In this document: positions 6,510 through 15,807 of the stretch, piece after piece | Layout: every line of letters begins with the position of its first letter | How positions within the stretch are numbered: position 1 is the stretch's first letter | NCBI RefSeq assembly: GCF_003048255.1 | Contig: NZ_CP028487.1 | Location: 558,001 to 622,000 of the forward strand | Length of the DNA stretch: 64,000 nt | Direction: 5' to 3' | From: Yersinia massiliensis | Lineage (GTDB): Bacteria; Pseudomonadota; Gammaproteobacteria; Enterobacterales; Enterobacteriaceae | Notes under the pieces: generated by a model | Databases searched by the model: none | Seen by the model: the letters and a program-made list of their open reading frames with translations, nothing else | What the model was told of the DNA's origin: nothing | Translations under genes and position numbers: made by a program

Positions 6510-9500
6510 CAACGTTTTCTGCCTCTGACGCCTCTTTTAATGGTCTCAGATGTCCTTTGGTCACCAGTTCTGCCAGCGTGAAGGAATAATGGCCGAGCAT
6601 ATTGATATGTCCGTGGCAAAGCGGGGAGAGGCGTGCGATATCATCATCATTCAGTGTTTCACCCTGCGCCCGGAGATGATCCAGGGCTGCCTGCATATAA
6701 ATAGTGTTCCATAACACGACGGCGTTAGTGACCAGCCCCAGTGCTCCCAACTGATCTTCCTGACCGTCGGTATATCGTTTTCTTATCTCACCTTTTTGAC
6801 CGTGACAGATGGCTCTGGCAACGGCATGGCGGCTTTCTCCCCGATTAAGCTGGGTCAGAATGCGCCGGCGGTAATCTTCATCATCAATATAATTAAGCAG
6901 ATACAGCGTTTTGTTGATGCGCCCCACTTCAATGATTGCCTGAGTCAGTCCGGAAGGACGTTCACTTTTCAGCAATGAACGGACCAGCACTGAAGCCTGT
7001 ACTTTGCCCAGCTTCAGGGAGCCAGCGGTCCGGATCATTTCGTCCCACTGAAGGACTATTTTTCGGGGATCTGATTGCCCTCTAGCAATATCATTCAGCA
7101 CACCATAGTCGGCATCATGGTCCATTCGCCAGAAAACCGAAGCACCGGCATCAGCCAGGCGTGGAGAAAACTGGTATCCCAGCAGCCAGAAAAGGCCAAA
7201 GACAAGTTCGCTGGCACCTGCTGTATCGGTCATAATTTCGGTTGGATTCAGCCCGGTCTCCTGTTCCAGAAGGCCTTCCAGCACAAAGATAGAGTCCCTC
7301 AGCGTCCCCGGTATAACGATGCCATGAAAGCCGGAATACTGATCGGACACAAAGTTGTACCAGGTGATCCCTCTGTTATTACCAAAGTATTTGCGGTTCG
7401 GTCCGGCATTGATTGTTCTGACTGGCGTAACAAAGCGCATTCCATCTGCAGATGCCACTTCTCCTCCACCCCATATCTGTGCCAGTGGCAGCGTTGCCTG
7501 AAAATCAACCAGTCTGGCATTAGCGCTGGTGATAGTTTCAGCCCGCAGATAGTTCGCTTTTGTCCAGTTCAGCCGGTGTCGGGTCAGTGCAGGAACATTT
7601 GATCTGATCAGTGGTTCCAGACCGATATTGCAGGCTTCAGCCATCAGCACGGCGCTGATGCTGACGGGCAGATCATCAACTCTGGCACTGGCTTCACTAG
7701 CATGGAAAAACTCATCAGCAAATCCGGTATGGGCGTTAATTTCGAGTAGCAACTCCGTTAAATCTACCGGAGGGAGCAGATCACTGATCATTTTGCTCAG
7801 TCGTTTCAGACTGTCCGGCTCATCAAGACTGGCGAGGGGAGAAATTGTCAACCGGGGCTTCGGGCCAGAAACATCGAGTTCGACAGCCTCATTTTCGCCA
7901 AGACGTGCAGCAACCTGTCTGTAACGACTATCAAGCTGATGACCCAGAGATTTTATTGCTTCCTGCGGGTCTGTCGGGTGCCCCAAAGAACGATAAACCT
8001 TAATCCGGTTTGCCTGCCAGTCAGCACCCTGTAGTAATCTTGCACGAGGATCTCCCCACCGGTTACTGCCGGTAACGTAGACATCCCTCCGCCTCAGACT
8101 ATCCTGCAGTTTACTGAGAAAGCAGAGCGTGTATCCCCTGCGGGTGATATGTTTGTCCTTGTTAATCACCAGCCGTTTCCATGACCGACTGATAATTTCC
8201 GTTGGTGCGTCGTCAAAAAACTGCCGCCGTGAGCTGAACTCTCGGCTGAGGTAGTCACAGGCATTCAGAGTGGTAACCCCGGCAGGTGCGGATGAAAATT
8301 TAACGGTATTCAGCAGATGGGGCAGGAAACGACGAACGCGCCCGTACTGCTCCACCATTTCTTCATGAAAATTATCGTCTGAGGGCCGGGCAATTTCACG
8401 GACAAGCGTGATGATTTCAGCCAGCTTTTGTCTGGGGATGTAGCTGAACACCTCAGCACGAATCGATTCGTCCGGTGTTTCTTCTTTCAGCAGGTACGAA
8501 CATGCGCTGGCGAGCGCCAATGCAGATTTATCCAGATCCTTCAGCGAGCGGAGCCGTTTTTTCTGCCCAATCTTTCTGGCGTCACGGATGATAACGGCCA
8601 GCATGGCGTCCAGAACGTCCAGTGCATCATCCAGCGCCAGCGTTTCCCATGCAAGGACAAAGGCAACCAGAACCGCTATCCTTTTCTGCGGTGACATCCT
8701 GGCAATATTGAACACCGAAGTCATACCAGCATAACGTGCGAGATTTTTCAGGCGCACAGCCGGGAGTGTACTCAGGTTGTCAGCATGCAGGCCAAAATCG
8801 TTCAGAGTTTTCCAGCGTTCAATTGCTTCATTAAACGCCGGACCACTGATGGTCACAGGGCCTTTTTTCAGTGATTCCAGTAAAGACAGGCGGCTGCAAT
8901 CAGTTGGCCCCAGCAGCATCTCCAGCTGTGAACGCTGTTCGGCTGACGGTATCAGTGCCAGTTTGTTCCACAGGCGCAACGTCGCCTTTTCCCTTACCTC
9001 TGAAATCAACCGGGTCAGCGTAGTGGCTCCGGGGAGAATAATACGATGTTGCATAAGCCACCCTGTCGCCAGATCGAAAAGCAGGCCAGGACGTTCGTTG
9101 CTTATCCAGCTCCGGGTATATAAAAGACGGGTAAGGCGAAATGTCCAGGGCCAGGCAAATTCACGATACTGATAGTGCTGACGTATCAGCGCTGCATGCT
9201 CACGGCGGGTATTTTCCCTCTGACCGTATTCTGCAAGAACGGTGATATCACGAATCCCGAGCTGTCTGGCGGTAAAATGCCGGACGCCGGAAGGAATATG
9301 ATTCATATCGGTGAGGAAGGTGCCCAGAAAACGGACACATCCAATTTGCAGGGCAATGCCCAGACGGTTGTGATCACCTCTGCTTTTTCCGATAAATTCC
9401 TTGTCTGCTTCATCAAGGTGAAAATATCGTGCCAGCTGAAGCTCATCCGGTTCACCGGTGAATCTGCCATAGCTTTCAGTCTGCTCAGTGGTCAGAAAGT

Positions 9501-9510
9501 CAACGGGCAT
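6505..9510 (-). CDS. tnpA: Tn3 family transposase TnpA
   Basis: 1001 residues, full family length. It catalyses cleavage and strand transfer at the 38-bp ends to give cointegrates. The N-terminal DNA-binding part begins MPVDFLTTEQTESYGRF. The C-terminal RNase H-like catalytic core shows the acidic residues in EVASADGMRF, EIMTDTAGASE and RYTDGQEDQLGALGL, the likely D-D-E set. It is close to Tn3 TnpA throughout and has no frameshift. It is transcribed away from tnpR with res between them. Codon and base use are more GC-rich than the gajAB cargo. Confidence 0.96.
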   Translation of the reverse strand: MPVDFLTTEQTESYGRFTGEPDELQLARYFHLDEADKEFIGKSRGDHNRLGIALQIGCVRFLGTFLTDMNHIPSGVRHFTARQLGIRDITVLAEYGQRENTRREHAALIRQHYQYREFAWPWTFRLTRLLYTRSWISNERPGLLFDLATGWLMQHRIILPGATTLTRLISEVREKATLRLWNKLALIPSAEQRSQLEMLLGPTDCSRLSLLESLKKGPVTISGPAFNEAIERWKTLNDFGLHADNLSTLPAVRLKNLARYAGMTSVFNIARMSPQKRIAVLVAFVLAWETLALDDALDVLDAMLAVIIRDARKIGQKKRLRSLKDLDKSALALASACSYLLKEETPDESIRAEVFSYIPRQKLAEIITLVREIARPSDDNFHEEMVEQYGRVRRFLPHLLNTVKFSSAPAGVTTLNACDYLSREFSSRRQFFDDAPTEIISRSWKRLVINKDKHITRRGYTLCFLSKLQDSLRRRDVYVTGSNRWGDPRARLLQGADWQANRIKVYRSLGHPTDPQEAIKSLGHQLDSRYRQVAARLGENEAVELDVSGPKPRLTISPLASLDEPDSLKRLSKMISDLLPPVDLTELLLEINAHTGFADEFFHASEASARVDDLPVSISAVLMAEACNIGLEPLIRSNVPALTRHRLNWTKANYLRAETITSANARLVDFQATLPLAQIWGGGEVASADGMRFVTPVRTINAGPNRKYFGNNRGITWYNFVSDQYSGFHGIVIPGTLRDSIFVLEGLLEQETGLNPTEIMTDTAGASELVFGLFWLLGYQFSPRLADAGASVFWRMDHDADYGVLNDIARGQSDPRKIVLQWDEMIRTAGSLKLGKVQASVLVRSLLKSERPSGLTQAIIEVGRINKTLYLLNYIDDEDYRRRILTQLNRGESRHAVARAICHGQKGEIRKRYTDGQEDQLGALGLVTNAVVLWNTIYMQAALDHLRAQGETLNDDDIARLSPLCHGHINMLGHYSFTLAELVTKGHLRPLKEASEAENVA

Positions 9511-9554
9511 ATCGGTCTCCCTGCCTGACGGGCATTTAGTAACACTTTTGCAAC

Positions 9555-10252
<698 letters not shown>

Positions 10253-10253
<1 letters not shown>

Positions 10254-12019
10254 TGAATATCCAAATTGATGTTGTTCGAATTTGTGGATTCAGAGGTGTC
10301 TCCAATGTGGAGGTTATTTTGCCTCGGGTAACTGTATTGTTTGGCCAAAATAACGCAGGGAAAACATCGATAATAAAAGCCCTGCAACTTTCATTAGGGG
10401 ATTATTCTCGGTATTTATCTGATGAGGATTTTCATATTGGCGATGATGAAAAGAGACAAGATAACATTACAATTGACTTGCGTTTTATTGCATTAGATCG
10501 CGGCATTAGAACCGCTGAGTTTTCAGAATCATGGCAACAAGAATTTGGTGATTCGATACAAGCAGAGGCTGATGGGAAACAATTTGTAGCAATACGAACA
10601 ACTGCAAAGCCTGATAGAGTTAAAGGTGGATATAACGTCGAACGATTTTATTTAGATGTTTGGCCGAATGCCGAAAATTGGCAAGATTCTCGCATTAACA
10701 GTAAAAATAAGATGGGAAGGAGACTCGAGTCCATACCTTTTATTTCTATAGATGCACAGCGAGATATCCATAATGAGTTGAAAGAAAAATCTTCGTTTGT
10801 TGGTAGAGTTCTATCAAGTATTGAATACGGTGATGATGATGTAGCAGAATTGGAAAAAATGGTTGCCGAAATCAACAAGGAAGCGATTAATAAAAGCGAA
10901 CCTCTTAAACGTTTAAAAATTCATCTTGATACTCTAAATCAATCATTTGAAGGGTCTGGACAAACTGAACTGACACCATTTCCAAAAAAAATAAGAGATC
11001 TTTCAAAACGATTCAGCGTGCATTTTGGAGAGTCTGATAAAAGCTCATTCTCTATGGAATACCATGGTATGGGAACACGCAGTTGGGCGTCTATATTAGC
11101 AGTGAAAGCATTTACAGAGTTGATGGCGACAAACCATGAGAAAGAAGCTGAACCATTCTTTCCAATATTAGCGGCGGAAGAACCTGAGGCACATTTACAT
11201 CCGAATGCGCAAAGAACACTTTTCCAACAATTACAAGATAGTCCTGGCCAAGTTATCATTAGTACACACTCCCCATATTTAGTGGGGATGTCAGAACTTG
11301 AAAACTTACGTGGGTTGATTAGAACATCAAATGCTATCAATGCTACGCAATTAATTAGTGGATTAGATCCAGAAGATATAAATATTCTTCAGCGAGAAAT
11401 TATGCGATTCAGAGGCGAGCTATTGTTCTCAAAAGCGCTAATATTATTCGAAGGTGTTACTGAAGAACAAATAATACCTTCAATGTTTTCAGCCTTTTTT
11501 AGAAAATCTGCATTTTCTCTTGGAGTAAATTGTATAAGTGTTTCTGGGAAAAACTACCCGCCATTTATAAAAATGGCATTGAGTTTTGGCATTCCTGTGT
11601 GCATTGTCAGTGATAACGATGGAAATACTAAAACGGAAATTGAATCTCAATTAAGGAAGATTGAAAGAAACACATCATTAATTCTGTCTGAAAAAAATTT
11701 ACATGTTTCCTATTTGTCACCTAAAAATGATATTGAGGCTGAGTTAATTCATGTTGTGGGGATGCGTCAAGAAATTATCGAGGCTCTGATTAATACGGAG
11801 ACAAGGGGGGGAAGTAATGCTGCCTATAATGAAGCTAAAACTAGAGAAATCGAGGCGCTTAGTGATGATGAGCTTCTAAAGAGAATGCGTTCCTCCAAGG
11901 CATCTTACGCTGGTTTTCTAGCTGATGTCATATTAAGAAATCCAAACAATAAAACAGTGGAACAATTAATACCTCAGGCTGTTATTGATACTTTTACTCA
12001 GCTAAAAGGGTGGGGATAA
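10253..12019 (+). CDS. gajA: Gabija protein GajA (OLD-family ATPase and Toprim nuclease)
   Basis: 588 residues, near the 578 of the founding GajA. GajA is an ATP-sensing, site-specific DNA-nicking endonuclease activated when nucleotide pools fall during phage infection. Visible parts in order are Walker A GQNNAGKTS (31-39), an ABC-signature-like region YHGMGTRSW (about 270-278), Walker B ILAAEEPEAHLHP (305-317) and H-loop STHSPY (337-342). A C-terminal Toprim domain follows, with LFEGVTEE (398-405) and SDNDGN (453-458). The ATG overlaps the tnpR stop by one base. The gene is visibly AT-richer than tnpA. A stand-alone OLD nuclease is less likely because the helicase partner follows. Confidence 0.92.
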
Positions 12020-13917
12020 TGATGTTGAACTTATCATCAAGTCAAGCTCAAATAGTGCACGCACCATTTAATAAAGCGATTCAAGTGCTTGCTTCAGCCG
12101 GTTCTGGTAAAACACGAGTTTTAACTGAACGAGTTCGCTATATATTGCAGAATACAAAAAAAGATGGAGTGATAGCGCTTACTTTCACAAACAAAGCTGC
12201 GGAAGAAATGTCTGTTCGCCTAGAGGACTGTATTGAAGCGGAAGATAGGGCTTGGATAGCAACAATTCATTCTGTGGCTCAGCGTATTCTTGAGAAGTAT
12301 GGGCATACAGTAGGATTACCTGCAGAGCTTCATATTTATGATCGAGATAAAGATCGAATGGAAGTTTTCCTCCAATCCTTACGTGAAGATGGCGTAAATA
12401 TTGATGAATATCTGAATATTTCTGATTCTAAGGAGCTAAAAAGTCGAGAAAAAAATCTTCAAAATTATATGGATATATTTTCAAGGATCAAGCGTGAGCT
12501 ATTTACAGAATCAGATGTAACAGAAAAATATCCAAACAGTAATATTTGGAAGGTCTTTCAAGACTATCAATCATCTTTAGTCAATAGTGGTGGGATAGAT
12601 TATGATGACATATTAGTTTATGCTCACAAAATTTTATTAACACATAACTGGATCGCTCAAATTTATCGTTCTCAGTACAAACATGTTTGTATCGATGAAG
12701 CTCAAGACTTAAATAAAGCCCAGTATGAGTTTATTAAGGCATTGTGCGGAGATGTCATCCACAGTGTATTCATGGTGGGAGATCCGAATCAGATGATTTA
12801 TGGGTTCAATGGTTCTTCAAAAGAGTATCTTTGCACCTATTTCTTGGAGGATTTTACTCCATTTCAGTTTGAATTAAGAGAAAACTATCGTAGCGCAAAG
12901 GCTATTATTAGGGCTGCGAATAAATTAAAGCCGAACTCTCAAGCGGAACTTGATTATGCCTTAGAAGGCGGTGTTAAGATAGTTTCTGCTGATACGGAAG
13001 AAGCTGAGGCTGAATGGATTACATCTACAGTTAAGCTGCTCTTAGAGTTAAAAACACATCCTGAAATAGAGGGTGACATATCTTTAGATAAAATGGTGGT
13101 TATAGCAAGGAATAGATTCGTTTTTAATAAACTAGAAGCTTGTTTAAAACAAAATAATATCCATTTTTCCATGAGAAAAGGAGAGCGTCAACTAGAGCCT
13201 ACGACAATTTTTGGAAGAATTCTCGATTACTCTATTCGCATAAAGCTAAATCCAAAAGATTGGGTTGATGGTAAAAAGTTGTGCTCGCTATTGGGAGTTA
13301 TAGCGCCTACGTCATGGTCAAATGGTGTTTTAAATATTTTAGCCAATCAAACTAAAAATCTGGATAGAGAAAACGCTGAATTGTATTCTGAGTTGATGAA
13401 TTCAATAAATAGCCTAGACGTTGATGAACCTAATATAAGAAAGTTCGTTCGTTTGTTTGAAGAAAAGTTAACTAGTTTAATTAGTCAAGGTACAGCTCCA
13501 TCTGAAGGGAAGTCTGAAGAGATAAAATTAAGTTTAGATGAATTGAATGAGTTTAGCAGAGCTTGGACCTTATTCAAACGCAAAGGGTTGGGAAATTCTT
13601 TAGTCGCTTTTAGAAATGCTTTAGCCCTTGGTCAGTTAACAGAAAACTCATTAGAAAATGGGTTGTTATTGAGTACCGTTCATACTATGAAGGGACTTGA
13701 AAAAGACATCGTTTTTTTGATGGGAATGTGTGAGGGTGTTTTCCCTGATTACCGAGCTAACTCATTAAAAGAAATTGATGAAGAACGTAATAATGCCTTT
13801 GTGGCAGTAACTCGCGCAAAGCGTTGGCTTTATGTTACGTACCCTAAACAAAGAATGATGCCTTGGAAGGATCTTAAGTTCCAACAGAAATCTCGCTTTG
13901 TCAGAGAAATAGAGTAA
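12019..13917 (+). CDS. gajB: Gabija protein GajB (UvrD/Rep-like helicase)
   Basis: SF1A helicase-like partner of GajA, proposed to sense DNA ends and be activated after GajA nicks. I place the start at the ATG at 12019, which overlaps the gajA TAA as TAATG and follows a GGGTGGGG Shine-Dalgarno-like run. An ATG at 12022 or a GTG at 12010 are alternatives. Of 632 residues, Walker A ASAGSGKTR is at 25-33, motif Ia ALTFTNKAAEEM near 56-67, motif II DEAQ at about 226-229 and GDPNQMIYGF near 255-264. Motif V-like TVHTMKGLE lies near 552 and motif VI VAVTRAKRWLYV near 594-605. It is longer than the founding GajB (494), nearer to a full UvrD core. Confidence 0.9.
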   Translation: MMLNLSSSQAQIVHAPFNKAIQVLASAGSGKTRVLTERVRYILQNTKKDGVIALTFTNKAAEEMSVRLEDCIEAEDRAWIATIHSVAQRILEKYGHTVGLPAELHIYDRDKDRMEVFLQSLREDGVNIDEYLNISDSKELKSREKNLQNYMDIFSRIKRELFTESDVTEKYPNSNIWKVFQDYQSSLVNSGGIDYDDILVYAHKILLTHNWIAQIYRSQYKHVCIDEAQDLNKAQYEFIKALCGDVIHSVFMVGDPNQMIYGFNGSSKEYLCTYFLEDFTPFQFELRENYRSAKAIIRAANKLKPNSQAELDYALEGGVKIVSADTEEAEAEWITSTVKLLLELKTHPEIEGDISLDKMVVIARNRFVFNKLEACLKQNNIHFSMRKGERQLEPTTIFGRILDYSIRIKLNPKDWVDGKKLCSLLGVIAPTSWSNGVLNILANQTKNLDRENAELYSELMNSINSLDVDEPNIRKFVRLFEEKLTSLISQGTAPSEGKSEEIKLSLDELNEFSRAWTLFKRKGLGNSLVAFRNALALGQLTENSLENGLLLSTVHTMKGLEKDIVFLMGMCEGVFPDYRANSLKEIDEERNNAFVAVTRAKRWLYVTYPKQRMMPWKDLKFQQKSRFVREIE

Positions 13918-14014
13918 AACGCTCATTTCTATTAATTAAAATGGCCCTTAGGGCGGAAAGTTTAACCTCACGGTAAGTTTTCGCTCTGTTGGCCTCCTAC
14001 TTTCAGAAAAGAAT
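13918..14014. other. Short non-coding stretch between gajB and the right end
   Basis: 97 bases with no gene. They contain a small dyad GCCCTTAGGGC (about 13944-13954) without a T-run and, at 13961-13995, a sequence resembling a degenerate Tn3-type inverted repeat (TTAACC...GTAAGTTTTCG). Confidence 0.6.
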
Positions 14015-14052
14015 CTTAACGTGAGTTTTCGTTCCACTGAGCGTCAGACCCC
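14015..14052 (-). repeat. Right terminal inverted repeat (38 bp)
   Basis: Exact reverse complement of 6472-6509. The adjoining TATCA at 14053-14057 is the second target duplication copy. A GTG at 14021 inside the repeat opens a frame that continues without interruption into the sheath remnant. Confidence 0.97.
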
Positions 14053-14057
14053 TATCA
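14053..14057. repeat. Target site duplication, right copy (TATCA)
   Basis: Matches 6467-6471. Deleting the transposon plus one copy rejoins GGT TAT ATC AGC GCC TAC in frame (Gly-Tyr-Ile-Ser-Ala-Tyr) in gene FI. Confidence 0.97.
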
Positions 14058-14758
14058 GCGCCTACGGTTGCAAGACTCTTTCTGAAGCCATTTTGTACCG
14101 CGACAATTTCAGCCAGCGTGAGCTGATGCTAATCTGGCCGGATTTTCTGAGCTGGAACACTACTGCTAATAGCACCGATATTGCTTATGCCACCGCCCGC
14201 GCGCTGGGTCTGCGCGCCAAGATTGACAACGATACGGGCTGGCATAAAACCCTGTCTAACGTCGGGGTGAATGGCGTCACCGGTATCAGTGCCAGCGTCT
14301 ACTGGGATTTGCAAACCGTTGGCACAGATGCCGACCTGCTAAACCAAGCCTGCGTCACAACACTCATCCGTAAAGACGGCTTCAAGTTTTGGGGTTCGCG
14401 TACCTGCTCTGATGATCCGTTATTTGCTTTCGAGAACTACACCCGCACCGCCCAAATTTTGGCGGACACCATGGCCGAGGCGCAGTTGTGGGCGATTGAC
14501 CGCCCGATGCACCCGACGCTGGTTAAAGACATGATTGGCAGCATCAACGCCAAATTCCGCGAAATGAAATCCGCCGGGCTGATTATTGACGGCACTTGCT
14601 GGTATGACGACAGCGCCAACGATAAAGACACCCTGAAAGCGGGCAAGCTGTTTATTGATTACGACTACACCCCAGTGCCACCACTGGAAGACCTCACCCT
14701 GCGCCAGCGCATCACCGATAAATATCTGGTGAACTTTGCCGCTGCCGTCAACAGCTAA
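14058..14758 (+). pseudogene. FI: Tail sheath gpFI, 3' part, interrupted by transposon
   Basis: The remaining 233 codons of the sheath, beginning ..[19 protein letters not shown] with no internal stop. The C-terminal sheath domain is recognisable by [20 protein letters not shown] and [19 protein letters not shown], ending 13 bases before FII. An in-frame GTG in the transposon repeat (14021) could start a 245-residue fragment, but that would lack the N-terminal third. The sequence itself is undamaged apart from the insertion. Confidence 0.94.
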
Positions 14759-14771
14759 GGAAACCTGATTT

Positions 14772-15287
14772 ATGGCACTGCCACGTAAGTTGAAATTAAT
14801 GAATCTGTTTAACGATGGCCGCGATTACATGGGGATCGTGTCCTCAATTACGCTGCCAAAACTCACGCGCAAGCTGGAGAACTATCGCGGCGGCGGGATG
14901 AATGGTGTTGCGCCGATTGATTTGGGGCTGGATGACGATGCGTTATCCATGGAGTGGTCAATGGGCGGTCTTGACGAGTTTGTGTTGCAGCAATGGGGCG
15001 CGCCCAAGGTTGATGCGGTTCCGCTGCGTTTTGCGGGCGCTTATCAGCGTGACGACACCGGCGAAGTCACCGCAGTAGAAGTCGAAATCCGTGGTCGTCA
15101 TAAAGAGATTGATGGCGGCGAATCCAAGCAAGGGGAAGACACCGAAACCAAGGTGTCCACCCAGTGCACTTACTACAAGCTGACCATTGACGGCAAAGTG
15201 GTAATGGAGATTGACGTGGTTAACCTGATTGAAATCGTTAACGGCGTAGACCTGCTGGAAGCCCAACGCAAGGCCATTGGCCGCTAA
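14772..15287 (+). CDS. FII: Phage major tail tube protein gpFII
   Basis: 171 residues, matching P2 FII (172). It polymerises into the rigid inner tube of the contractile tail. Start MALPRKLKLMNLFNDGRDYM and the segment LTRKLENYRGGGMNG are family-typical, as is the terminal INGVDLL-like EIVNGVDLLEAQRKAIG. It follows FI by 13 bases with an AAGGAAA ribosome binding site. Confidence 0.95.
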   Translation: MALPRKLKLMNLFNDGRDYMGIVSSITLPKLTRKLENYRGGGMNGVAPIDLGLDDDALSMEWSMGGLDEFVLQQWGAPKVDAVPLRFAGAYQRDDTGEVTAVEVEIRGRHKEIDGGESKQGEDTETKVSTQCTYYKLTIDGKVVMEIDVVNLIEIVNGVDLLEAQRKAIGR

Positions 15288-15340
15288 CCCTGACGGCCAG
15301 TGCTCACATGCTGGCCGCCCTAAATTAATTGGAAAAAAAC

Positions 15341-15652
15341 ATGAAAAAAGTAACTGCTAAAACTGAACCCGCCGCCGAGGTTAACGAGAATGTGGTGGTA
15401 CTGGATACCCCATTAAAGCGTGGAGATACCTTAATCACTGAAATTGAAGTCCGTCGCCCCAATGCCGGGACATTGCGCGGTGTTCGCCTGTTTGATGTGG
15501 CTCACTCTGAAGTTGATGCGCTGATTATCGTGTTGCCACGAATCACCACCCCCACACTGACCGCCGCCGAATGTGGCCGCTTAGAACTGCCCGACTTGGT
15601 GGCACTGGCGGGCAAGGTGATTGGTTTTTTGTCGCCGAAACAGGGGGCGTAA
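15341..15652 (+). CDS. E: Phage tail protein gpE (tail assembly chaperone, unshifted product)
   Basis: 103 residues from the ATG at 15341 (MKKVTAKTEPAAEVN). An upstream TTG at 15329 is less likely because a purine-rich GGAAAAAAAC precedes the ATG. gpE binds the tape measure during tail-length determination. The core LKRGDTLITEIEVRRPNAGTL matches the P2 E family. The 3' end contains the frameshift heptamer at 15625-15631 that yields the longer E+E' protein. Confidence 0.92.
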   Translation: MKKVTAKTEPAAEVNENVVVLDTPLKRGDTLITEIEVRRPNAGTLRGVRLFDVAHSEVDALIIVLPRITTPTLTAAECGRLELPDLVALAGKVIGFLSPKQGA

Positions 15653-15807
15653 CGCTCGACCCAAAATTGGAAGTTGACGACCTGATGGCGGATATTGCCG
15701 CCATTTTTCATTGGCCGCCGTCAGAGCTTTGGGCCTTGAGTCTCACCGAGCTGGTGCGCTGGCGTCATAAAGCCCTGCTAAGAAGTGGAGCCGTAAACCA
15801 TGAGTAA
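15341..15807 (+). CDS. E+E': Phage tail protein gpE+E' (programmed -1 frameshift product)
   Basis: A T_TTT_TTG slippery heptamer lies at 15625-15631 in the E frame (GGT TTT TTG). A -1 slip there enters the overlapping frame, which is open to 15807 and reads VAETGGVTLDPKLEVDDL and on to WPPSELWALSLTELVRWRHKA. The fusion would be about 155 residues, similar to P2 E+E' (142). E' has no plausible start of its own, and P2 is known to use the same heptamer. The E' end overlaps the T start codon region by 8 bases. Confidence 0.88.

Noticed and set aside
15571..15807. E' as an independent gene or E as a frameshifted pseudogene
   Set aside because: A T_TTT_TTG slippery heptamer in the right frame and the P2 precedent explain the two frames.
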